Below are positions 28,044 to 36,492 of a stretch of DNA of 64,000 nt, piece after piece. This DNA is from Dysgonomonas sp. ZJ279. GTDB lineage: Bacteria > Bacteroidota > Bacteroidia > Bacteroidales > Dysgonomonadaceae. Under the pieces are notes generated by a model, which saw nothing but the letters and a program-made list of their open reading frames with translations, made no database searches and was not told the origin of the DNA. A program made the position numbers and the translations under genes. Position 1 is the first letter of the stretch. Every line of letters starts with the position of its first letter. Where the stretch lies: positions 248,001 through 312,000 of the forward strand of contig NZ_JAAKEL010000002.1 of NCBI RefSeq assembly GCF_011039205.1. The letters are read 5' to 3'.

Positions 28044-29036
28044 TTAATTAGTACATCCATATCTAGGAGACAATGCAATTGAAGCCTCTTCGGGCATCAT
28101 ACCACAAGCTAGGATCGCAATAAATACCTCCGACTCTTTTATCTTACATAGATTTCTCATTACCTTATCCCTAGTAGGAGTGTGACTACAGTTTAGTGTA
28201 CAAACTGCAATTTTATTGTAATGCAAAGTATATAATAGATTCATCAAGTACATACCACCATCAATATATGCTTGGTTTCTTTCCATGGCTTGAGAAAAGA
28301 CACCTAATTCGGCCGTAACCACAATTATCTTATCAGCCAGGTGTCCAAAGCCTCTGTTACCATTTTGCTCTCCTAGTATCTTCTGCATGTCTTCTTTTTT
28401 GGTATATACGTGCACTCTAGCCGTTTGTCTATTGCAAGCCGATGGCGTATTATTTGCCATTTCAATTGATGAATTAATTAATTCGATTGGAATCTCAGAT
28501 TCCGAATATGATCGGACACTTTTTCGCGAATTAGAAAAGGCTTTGAAATCACTTTTAACTTCTTTGAAATATTCTTCAGAAGTTATCATTATCTGCTTAC
28601 CATCCATAATTTCAACATCTTTTACCATACCCTTTATAGTACCAATACGATCTACCAATGCTTTGTCTAGTTCATAGTTATTTCTTTCATGGAATCGTAA
28701 ATACTCTTGCAGTACAGCTACTGCGTGTAATACTTGATGATTGGTTCTATTATATTTCGTAAAATATTCCTCACAATACCTACAAATAGTAAATATATTC
28801 TCTTGACCAAATCCCAGTCTTGGTATTGGCATCGTTAATCCTTTCTCTGCAATATGATATACCATCATTATGCGGGCTCTAAGCTTCTCCTCTGTATTAT
28901 ATCCAGTTGTTGCTGAATGATCTTTGTAGCGTCTATGATCATACAGAAATGCCTTCTTAGCTCTATATGTGTTTAAGAGTTTTCTAAGTTTTTCTTCCAT
29001 AGGATACGGAAGTATTTTTATTAATCGCTTTTTCAT
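28044..29036 (-). CDS. Nitroreductase family protein of the polysaccharide cluster
   Basis: A 330-residue protein. The C-terminal 180 residues form a nitroreductase-like flavin fold (SRKSVRSYSESEIPIELI, NTPSACNRQTARVHVY, GFGHLADKIIVV, YIDGGMYLMNLLYTLHY). The first 150 residues are a helical extension (for example AEKGLTMPIPRLGFGQENIF) seen in nitroreductase-like proteins of sugar-modification loci. The substrate is unknown. Its pairing with pyruvyl transferases and the ferredoxin-type protein hints at a redox step on a sugar or on pyruvate-derived groups (inference). Confidence 0.82.
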   Translation of the reverse strand: MKKRLIKILPYPMEEKLRKLLNTYRAKKAFLYDHRRYKDHSATTGYNTEEKLRARIMMVYHIAEKGLTMPIPRLGFGQENIFTICRYCEEYFTKYNRTNHQVLHAVAVLQEYLRFHERNNYELDKALVDRIGTIKGMVKDVEIMDGKQIMITSEEYFKEVKSDFKAFSNSRKSVRSYSESEIPIELINSSIEMANNTPSACNRQTARVHVYTKKEDMQKILGEQNGNRGFGHLADKIIVVTAELGVFSQAMERNQAYIDGGMYLMNLLYTLHYNKIAVCTLNCSHTPTRDKVMRNLCKIKESEVFIAILACGMMPEEASIALSPRYGCTN

Positions 29037-29143
29037 TCCTTAAAATATTAGAATTATTTATTTTTCCCTCTAAAAGAGAAAGACCTTTCTATCAGTGTTA
29101 TTTCTCTTGTTTTTAATATGACTTAGACCACCAAATTGTGTCC

Positions 29144-30679
29144 TTATTTGATCTTATTAAGTAAATCTCGACATGCATTTTTCACCATATTCCTTTCATT
29201 TGAAGCTAAACTTACCAAATAAAACAATAGTAAGAATATGACAATAGAAACAAATGTTGTTAATACAAATCTGTACTTAAAGTATTCAACATTATGCGTT
29301 ATTGCTAAACAAGCAATAACGGAACAAATCGTAGGAGCCACTATTCGAAGCAAAACCTCCTTAATATATCTTCTTATAGAGAAACCTTTAACCATCTTTA
29401 GTAAGATTAATCGGCAAATGCATGCGCAGCTTTCTATTACTAAATAGCTGACAATAACGGAGTATGCCTCAAACCCAGCACTCAATAAAATATAAGCTAT
29501 TGGGAGATTCAACAATAGAATTGACCCTACTATTAATTGATATTTTTTTATTCTTCCAGTTGCTTGAATAGCAGACTGCAATCCGATAGTAATTTGATTG
29601 ATCATTATGCCAATCAAGGATAACTGACAGAATATAATCGTATTATCAGGAATGCTTTCTAGCCAAATCCCCAATATAGTATCTATCTCGAATATAATAG
29701 GGATAGCTAAAATCGCAAATAGACTGAATGCAAATTTACTTGCCATCATAGAAAGATTCAACATCCGTTTTCGATCACCCATCCCCTCGCTTTTCATTAT
29801 TTGTGGATTTAAGGCTCTCAACATTGTTGCTGAAAAGAAATTCATCTGACCTGCAACCTGGTTTGATATCCCGTATGCTGCATTAACAACGGTACCAAAG
29901 AATATATTCAATATAATAGCCAATCCTTGAGAGCGTCCCATACCACAAACAGCTCCAAATAGATTCCAGCCAGCAAAAGATGTTAGTTCTTTTAATAATG
30001 ATTTACGAATTGTAGACCTCATCCTTATGGAGCATTCTTCATATCTATACAGACAGAAAATCATATACAAAGCAAAAGAGATAAATCCTATTAATGCCAT
30101 TGAAAAACCATAAAAGGCTAAATTATCAGAATATATCAATTCATGAAAAAGAGCTAATGCAACAAATAACTTCAAAAACACTTCGATTATATTGATGATT
30201 GCTATGCACAACATATTCTCATGTGAGTTGATCGACGCAACAAAAGGTACTGATATAACAGAGAAGAAAACAGACAAAGCCATGAAGTGATATATGGTTT
30301 TTGCTGTACTTAGTCTATCTTCTGGTATATTCAAGATTCCATCAAATAGAAATAATCCTATAATCTCGATAAAAAAAACGATGAAAAAAGCTAGACAAAT
30401 ATGAAGGAATAAACTATTTGTAAAAACAGCCTTTTGCACTTTTAACTCCTTTGTACCTTGATAAAACGATAGGTATCTTTGTGTTGAAGTGGTCATTGCT
30501 GCATTCAGAAATGAAAGCATGCCCACAATGCCAGCTACCAAATTATAGATACCAAAATCTTCAGCACCTAATGCACTCAAAACAATACGTGTAGTATACA
30601 AAGATATACCTATTGTAAGGATCATCTTTCCATACAATACACCAGTATTCACTACAACTTTCTTTGCTGCACTAGACAT
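29144..30679 (-). CDS. wzx: Oligosaccharide flippase (Wzx type)
   Basis: A 511-residue membrane protein with about 12-14 helices, typical of MATE/Wzx flippases. The N-terminus GVLYGKMILTIGISLYTTRI and the early loop LGAEDFGIYNLVAGIVGMLS are characteristic. The region QRYLSFYQGTKELKVQKAVF matches many Bacteroidota Wzx proteins. It would move lipid-linked repeat units across the inner membrane for the Wzy-like protein. It has its own upstream gap with a TATCTTTG box at 30843-30850. Confidence 0.88.
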   Translation of the reverse strand: MSSAAKKVVVNTGVLYGKMILTIGISLYTTRIVLSALGAEDFGIYNLVAGIVGMLSFLNAAMTTSTQRYLSFYQGTKELKVQKAVFTNSLFLHICLAFFIVFFIEIIGLFLFDGILNIPEDRLSTAKTIYHFMALSVFFSVISVPFVASINSHENMLCIAIINIIEVFLKLFVALALFHELIYSDNLAFYGFSMALIGFISFALYMIFCLYRYEECSIRMRSTIRKSLLKELTSFAGWNLFGAVCGMGRSQGLAIILNIFFGTVVNAAYGISNQVAGQMNFFSATMLRALNPQIMKSEGMGDRKRMLNLSMMASKFAFSLFAILAIPIIFEIDTILGIWLESIPDNTIIFCQLSLIGIMINQITIGLQSAIQATGRIKKYQLIVGSILLLNLPIAYILLSAGFEAYSVIVSYLVIESCACICRLILLKMVKGFSIRRYIKEVLLRIVAPTICSVIACLAITHNVEYFKYRFVLTTFVSIVIFLLLFYLVSLASNERNMVKNACRDLLNKIK

Positions 30680-31031
30680 TATTTGATAATTATATCAAAA
30701 CACTTTTTATAATTTACATGATGCTTAAACCTATTCAATCTTCGATTTTCCAATTTATCAGATAATTATTTCTTTGTAGAAATTCCTATCAAAATACAAA
30801 TTACATCTCTATATTTTTCGCAAAATGCCCATCAAAACTTTACAAAGATAACATTTAATATTAAAAAAATATCTCTATTAATGCCTTATCTAGCCCGAAA
30901 AACTTACTTTTGTGTGCATCACTTATGCTTAAGTGTTTTGCATTTCAAACATAATTAAATTGATTCATATTTTTCGTTTTCAACACGCAATCATTTAAAG
31001 AGCTCACGACAAAACTAATCTTTAGAATAGA
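30680..31031 (-). promoter_or_regulatory. Intergenic region with candidate promoter for the flippase transcript
   Basis: 350 bp without a gene. On the minus strand a TATCTTTG -7 box (30843-30850) lies about 165 bp upstream of the flippase start. A matching -33 element is not clear. The long leader could host regulation, but no riboswitch or clear hairpin is seen. Confidence 0.35.
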
Positions 31032-31952
31032 CTAACTGTGTAGTAGTTTCTTGCCTATATCTCCATTTGCAGATTTTTCTTGTTTCTTCAATACTTTTCT
31101 GTATTGAGGTTCTTTATTCATAATATGATGAATAGTATCAATCACCAATTTCACTATATCAATATTTGTCTTTTCATTGTGACCTCCTACATTGTAGACT
31201 TCTTCAACTCTTCCAGCGTGTAAAACTTTATCAATCGCTTTACAATGATCTTGAACATACAGCCAATCGCGTACATTTTTGCCATCGCCATATACAGGGA
31301 GTTGTTTTCCCTCCAAAATGTTACGTATAATGAGTGGAATTAATTTTTCAGGAAAATGATAAGGTCCGTAATTATTTGAACAGCGGGTTATAGTTAGAGG
31401 CATGTTATAAGTTTCACCATAAGCTCTTACGATCAAATCGCCTCCTGTTTTTCCTGCACTATCTGGGGAACATGGATCAAGTGGAGTTTCTTCTGTGAAA
31501 AATCCTTCAGTACCTAATGACCCATAAACCTCATCCGTTGATACTTGCAGAAATTTCACTTCTTCTCTCCATGTTGGATAATTATTCTCATCAGTTCCTG
31601 TAGTCCAAAACTTCTTTGCTGTGTTTAACAAATTTTGAGCACCAAGCACATTTACTTCCAAAAACAGTTGTGGATTTTTGGTACTACGATCTACATGACT
31701 TTCTGCAGCAAAATTTACAACATAACTTACATTATGATCTTTGAACACTTGCTCTGTATCCTCTTTAGTGCAAATATCTCCTTTTACAAAAATTATTTGC
31801 TTATTTTTTAACTCCTCTTGTAATGTTCCCAGATTTCCTGCATAGGTCAATACATCAAAAATAACGAGTTTGGTATTAGGATATGCTTTTAGCATATGCT
31901 TTACAAAATTGGAGCCAATAAAACCTGCTTCCCCTGTGATTAAGTGGGTCAT
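31032..31952 (-). pseudogene. rfbB: dTDP-glucose 4,6-dehydratase, truncated and missing its catalytic Tyr
   Basis: The family makes dTDP-4-keto-6-deoxyglucose, the precursor of dTDP-rhamnose. The NAD-binding start (TGEAGFIGSNFVKHM), STDEVYG at 139-145 and RCSNNYGPYHFPEKLIPL are intact. However, the YxxxK catalytic motif reads DSAGK at 164-168, so Tyr164 is Asp (codon GAT). The frame ends at 306 residues, about 70 short of the usual C-terminus, right after NGDIGKKLLHS. The downstream DNA does not encode the missing part in any frame I could see. I call it a pseudogene; the rest of the rhamnose pathway is not in the window. Confidence 0.8.
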
Positions 31953-31980
31953 AGATATTTATTTAAGTTCTACTTGAACA

Positions 31981-32005
31981 CAAAGATAATTAAATCACAA
32001 AGATA
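31981..32005 (-). promoter_or_regulatory. Two tandem -7 boxes upstream of the dehydratase gene
   Basis: Two TATCTTTG boxes on the minus strand (31981-31988 and 31998-32005) are spaced 17 bp apart and lie 29 and 46 bp upstream of the ATG. Both fit the Bacteroidota TAnnTTTG pattern. T-rich sequence lies where -33 elements would be. Confidence 0.5.
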
Positions 32006-33168
32006 AAACAGAAAAACAACAAAGAATTATCGATCTCAAATATTCCTGTCCCCTTCCTACCTTTTTTCTCAAGACTCTATCTTCCGCGCAAACATCTTAC
32101 CTTACCTTCCCTGTCCATCTTATGCCACTCAAAGAAAGCCCCTGAGCAATTGTTCACATTAAGAACTATCCACTTTTTCTTTCATATTAGCAGTCTTACA
32201 TTCATTAAGCAAATCATTTATTACATTTGCTGTAAACACTTCCCTAGTTTTTAACCATTAGTCTTATTCTTATAATCAATAAAGCTAATCCCATAAAATC
32301 TATTTTGATTATTTACTTCAGAAGAACACCAATATTACTTGCTAATAGCAATTTTTAGTTGTTTAAAATTTTGAGATTCTTGTACTACTTTGCAGTTGGA
32401 AAATTCGATTGAAGATGTTCCCTTAAATCCCAATAAAAGTGATCACATATTCCAGTGTAAAGTGATCCTCTGAAAAAGGGATATAAGTACATATTGAGGT
32501 GTTTATTAAACTTAAGTAAAGAGTTGTATACCTGTTGAACGGAAGCTGCCTATCCGCATTTTCTTTGATTCCTTAAGCCTTCAATATATTGCTCAAAAGT
32601 TCGTTTACACTGATGTCCATGTTCGTTTAAAACTGACTATCAACAATATAATTATATGAAAATTCTTTATCATCAGCCTTTAGTTCAAAAATATTTATTC
32701 CGTACTCACTATTATCTTTTCAATATAATCTTTGTTTGGGCAAGGTGCTTATGTTTGTTCTTATCAAAGTCTAAAATAGATATAATTCACTCATATACTA
32801 ATGTTTATATATTCCATTTTCTGTTTTTTGTAATCCACAGTTTTAGAAGGGGATCCTCCATCCTTTAAGGTTATGATTTTGTGTAACACATTTTAAAACA
32901 CAAGTTCTGTTTTTCAGCTATTTTCAAACATAAAAAAAGCAGCTATATTTCTATAACTGCTTAATTATCTTATTTTTCTTCGTGGTGCCACCAGAGAAGG
33001 AAACGGAAATCGAACTGACTCGTCTTAACTCTTACTGACTCTACTCTCAACAGCCTAAAACCAACATTTAACTGCTATAGGGTTCATAAAAAATCATAAG
33101 GAATCGCAAAAATGGGCACTGGATTGAGCACTATCAATCAAAAAAAACATCAATATTAAAAGAGAAAT
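32006..33168. other. Long non-coding stretch with possible IS remnant and repeat B
   Basis: About 1.16 kb without a convincing gene. Around 32435-32470 two AAAGTGATC motifs are repeated 24 bp apart. This resembles the multiple terminal repeats of IS21-like elements, but no transposase frame follows. On the minus strand near 32545-32625 a short decayed frame reads HGHQCKRTFEQYIEGLRNQR. The second tRNA-end-like repeat lies at 32932-33021. It reads as an integration scar zone. Confidence 0.4.
32932..33021 (-). repeat. tRNA 3'-end/terminator-like scar, copy B
   Basis: 46 bp at 32926-32971 are identical to 49153-49198 in copy C and include a hairpin (GCAGCTATA / TATAACTGC) whose minus-strand side runs into T7. 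Next comes CGTGGTGCCACCAG, and after a short insertion ATCGAACTGACTC. On the minus strand this is the order of a tRNA T-arm, acceptor end and terminator. It probably marks the left edge of the 33-49 kb island. Confidence 0.6.
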
Positions 33169-33974
33169 CTATTCTTCACTTTTCGGGTGTATATAATTAA
33201 GGATTTTCTGCACTGAATTTATGTAACCTTTAGCATCCTTTACTGTTGGATCATAGTTATTCTGATGCACAACCATACCCCTCATCATCAATATATATTT
33301 AAATTCTTTTTCAATTTTTGCTTTTTCAATTCCATTATTTATAGCTGCATTTCTTATTGTAGCTTTTAGTAAAGGTCGTCCTTTAGAATTCAATTCTTGT
33401 GGTAGAATAGATACAGCCCTCTCTAATAATGTATAACAAGAAATAATTGTATTTACAGGATTATCCAATTGCAACTTAATCACCTCGAAATCTGACAATA
33501 TCTCATTCATTCCATCCACTCTAACTTCTGGACCATCCATTAACGAACGATATTTGCTTGATAATATATCCTCTATAATCAGATTGAGCTCTACTGTTAA
33601 AAAATCTTTAAAAAATCATATGCTATTTCGACATAGAATTTTGTTGTTGCTTCATCGGGAAGCAGTCCTTTATGTTGAATTGTATTTCTTACATCGTGTA
33701 ATTCTTCTAATCTTGGTTTCTGTGCTATATCACAAATACCCTTTAAAGAATTAAATGCTTCATGGAATGATAAAGTTGTTCCATCGGATTTATAGATTGA
33801 TTTTCCAATTAAAATAATTTTTTCTTTTAGTAACAGCTCTATTGCTTGATCAATATGTAGAATTGCGAACTTGCGACTTTTTTCCGTTCCATCCAAATAA
33901 TGTTCAAGACCATGTTCAAAGCTCTCAAGCCCATGTTTTAACATTGGAGATAATGCCATAATAGTTTTTTTCAA
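33169..33974 (-). pseudogene. Two-part HEPN-like protein split by a frameshift in a T6 run
   Basis: Two frames (33597-33974 and 33169-33540) look like halves of one protein of about 267 residues. The first stops at KIF-stop in T6; one extra T would read through into the second. Each half is helical and carries one RX4H motif, the signature of HEPN domains (RNTIQH at 96-101 of the first half and RGMVVH in the second). HEPN domains are often toxin RNases in defence and toxin-antitoxin systems. A TACTTTTG -7 box (33972-33979) overlaps the first ATG, so the true start may be the ATG at 33956. The closest family is uncertain (DUF4145-like or DUF3644-like). Confidence 0.65.
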
Positions 33975-34080
33975 AAGTAAGGATATATATGACTATACAC
34001 CTTATAAACAGTTATATATTTTCATAGAATAAGAAAAATATAATACATCAAAATGTAATGACTCATTTAAAATTTAACTA

Positions 34081-34088
34081 TACTTTTG
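34081..34088 (+). promoter_or_regulatory. -7 box that sets the start of the GIY-YIG/DUF2075 gene
   Basis: TACTTTTG fits TAnnTTTG. Transcription would begin near 34095, downstream of the first in-frame ATG at 34086. This favours the ATG at 34131 as the start codon. Confidence 0.55.
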
Positions 34089-34130
34089 TATATCGTGTAT
34101 TTTAAATCAATATCAAGAAGTGAAATCCTA

Positions 34131-35768
34131 ATGCAACAAACAATCTTTAATATATCAACTTTCAAATATTCAACCAGTTATACTCAAGAAGACTTTGAGA
34201 AATGGGAGTTACCTAATGATTTTCATTGTGTTTACATACTAGAGAATGGAAAGGACGCTTATATTGGAGAAACTCTAGTTGCTGCAATTCGCGCTTATCA
34301 ACATATAAGCAAATTTCAAGCATTAAGCTTTCAACGAATGCATATTATCACAAGTGATTTAATGGAGGAAACTCCTGCAAAACATTACGAAAGACTTCTG
34401 ATAAGATTGATGAAAGTGGATGGGCTATTTAATGTTGTCAACAGAACTGATGGTAATAAAACTCATTATCAGAGAAAAAATGAATTCGAATTACATTTTG
34501 ATAGATTATGGAATCAACTAATTGATAAAAAGCTGGTAAAACAAAAATCATTTCAGCTTATCATTAATTCTAATGCATATAAATATTCTCCATACATAAC
34601 ATTTACAGACGGACAAACAGATGCTCTAACTTACATTGTAAACGCGTTAAATTCAGGAGAAACAGCCCCATTTTCAAACAAATATAAAAGAAGACCTATC
34701 TTGATAAATGGAAATGCAGGAACGGGTAAAACAGTCATAGCAACATCTCTTTTTCACTATCTGAGAAATAACAGTAGCTATAAAAATAAAAAGATAGCTA
34801 TGGTGGTTGCGAATGAACAAATGCGCAACATTCTGAAAAATGTTTTTCATGAAACAGCAGAAGGGCTAAAGAAGGAAGATATAATCAGTCCGATAGAATT
34901 GACGAAGCGAAAATATGATATTATAATTTGTGATGAGGTACATGCACTAAGACGTGGTGAAAATTTAGTGTTTTATAAAAAGCATTTTGAAGAAGGCAAT
35001 AAACGATTGGGATTGGACAATACACATAATGAACTAGATTGGGTATTAGAACAATCCGAATATCAAATATTATTTTATGATGAAAAGCAAATAATTAAAC
35101 GCTCTGACATTCGAGATGAATATATTAAAGAAAAGATTCTGAATAACAATCAAATAGGTTTTAGACCAATAGAGTTAAAAACCCAAATGAGGAATAATGC
35201 AGGGGATGCATATATTGATTACATCTACGACATTCTATATCAGAGAGCACCACAAAAGCGAACTTTTGAGAATTTCGATTTTAAGCTTTTCACCTCATTT
35301 ACAAAAATGAAAGAAGAGATATTACACAAAGAAGATAAACATGGATTAAGCAAACTCTGCGGTGGATATGCATGGAAATGGGTTAGTAAAAATGATATTT
35401 CTAAGCCAGATATTATCATTGATGGCGAAGAGATTAGATGGAATCGAGATAAAAAGATGTGGATAGGGAATATGGACTCTAAACATGAGATGGGAAGTGT
35501 TTATACACTTAGAGGGCTTGACTTAAACTATGTTGGTTTAGTAATTGGCCCAGATCTTAATTTCGATAAAAAGGATAACCAAATAAAGGTCAATAAGAAG
35601 TCTCTATTCTCCAATGATGTAAAAAAAGGAGCGACAGAGGACGAGCTAAAAGAATATGTTCTAAACACGTATGCGCTTCTTCTTACAAGGTCTATTAAAG
35701 GAACTTATGTTTACGTCTGTGATGAAGCTTTAAGAGAATACCTGAAATCGTTCATCAGCTTAGTGTAG
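34131..35768 (+). CDS. GIY-YIG nuclease fused to DUF2075 helicase-like ATPase
   Basis: A 545-residue protein. The N-terminal domain has a GIY-YIG-like pattern (HCVYILENGKDAYIGET, Arg in AAIRAYQH, Glu in KHYERLL), suggesting DNA cutting. The C-terminal DUF2075/Schlafen-group-3-like helicase domain has Walker A GNAGTGKT (194-201), Walker B IIICDEVHAL, QMRNNAGDAYIDYIYDILY, and the late motifs SVYTLRGLDLNYVGLVIGPD and LLTRSIKGTYVYVCD. Such fusions occur in defence-rich regions. An antiviral role is plausible but not shown. It is a single gene, divergent from the HEPN-like pseudogene. Confidence 0.85.
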   Translation: MQQTIFNISTFKYSTSYTQEDFEKWELPNDFHCVYILENGKDAYIGETLVAAIRAYQHISKFQALSFQRMHIITSDLMEETPAKHYERLLIRLMKVDGLFNVVNRTDGNKTHYQRKNEFELHFDRLWNQLIDKKLVKQKSFQLIINSNAYKYSPYITFTDGQTDALTYIVNALNSGETAPFSNKYKRRPILINGNAGTGKTVIATSLFHYLRNNSSYKNKKIAMVVANEQMRNILKNVFHETAEGLKKEDIISPIELTKRKYDIIICDEVHALRRGENLVFYKKHFEEGNKRLGLDNTHNELDWVLEQSEYQILFYDEKQIIKRSDIRDEYIKEKILNNNQIGFRPIELKTQMRNNAGDAYIDYIYDILYQRAPQKRTFENFDFKLFTSFTKMKEEILHKEDKHGLSKLCGGYAWKWVSKNDISKPDIIIDGEEIRWNRDKKMWIGNMDSKHEMGSVYTLRGLDLNYVGLVIGPDLNFDKKDNQIKVNKKSLFSNDVKKGATEDELKEYVLNTYALLLTRSIKGTYVYVCDEALREYLKSFISLV

Positions 35769-35869
35769 TAGCTTTAAAAAAGCCATTACAGTTTTTCTCG
35801 TCTGCCATAATTTTTCAATTTTTCATCCATTTGGTATTCCGTCAGGCTATATCTTTCATTAATAGAAAT

Positions 35870-36438
35870 TTAGCCCATAAAATCAGCTTTATCTAAAAGT
35901 AATTCTCTATAAATATTCGCGGAGCCCGCCGCCATCTCTATTAATGTTCTGCATTCTCCATATTCGCGAATATGCGTTATACTTTTTACCCAAAAATATC
36001 CCCAATCTACTTTGCCAGCAATAAATGGGAAGTTAAATCGATCAAATCTATGTAGTTCAGTGGGCAACCAAATATTAAAATCATTATAGCAGTGATCTAA
36101 ATGTCTGAAATAAAGAGAGTATTTATGCGGATGTCCTTCCTTGAATAGTTCTGGATTGTCATAGTTCAAAGCGAGTATATCTTCGTAAATCTGAGTTAGA
36201 TATTTCTTGACATTGGTTAATTTTACTCCTGTAGCTTCTGAAATACCAGACGATTGATAGCTTTACGATCGTAATCATCCGAATCCAATCTATCTTCTTC
36301 TACTAACTTTTCCAAATAATCAAGAAGAGGATCATATTTCTTATTTTTGCCTTTGAGTAAAGATAACCATTAGTATTCCGAAATAAGACATTTTATAAGA
36401 AGTTCAGCTCTTGGTTTAAATTCTACAATCTTTCTCAT
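35870..36438 (-). pseudogene. Decayed gene of unknown function
   Basis: Minus-strand frames starting at 36438 (MRKIVEFKPRAELLIKCLIS) are broken by an in-frame TAA near 36370 and a frameshift near 36240. They then continue as GISEATGVKLTNVKKYLTQI and into a clean 99-codon end with HLDHCYNDFNIWLP. The ATGVKLTNVKKYL segment resembles a helix-turn-helix. The family is not recognised. The remaining frame has no credible start. Confidence 0.55.
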
Positions 36439-36492
36439 TATTATAAAGATTCACAAAAGTAAATATCGATGATTAATGAATTACTTTTTTAT

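Noticed and set aside
32656-32868. Plus-strand frame of 70 codons in the long non-coding stretch
   Set aside because: It has a hydrophobic, Phe- and Tyr-rich composition typical of translated AT-rich DNA, with no neighbours, no promoter and no recognisable pattern.
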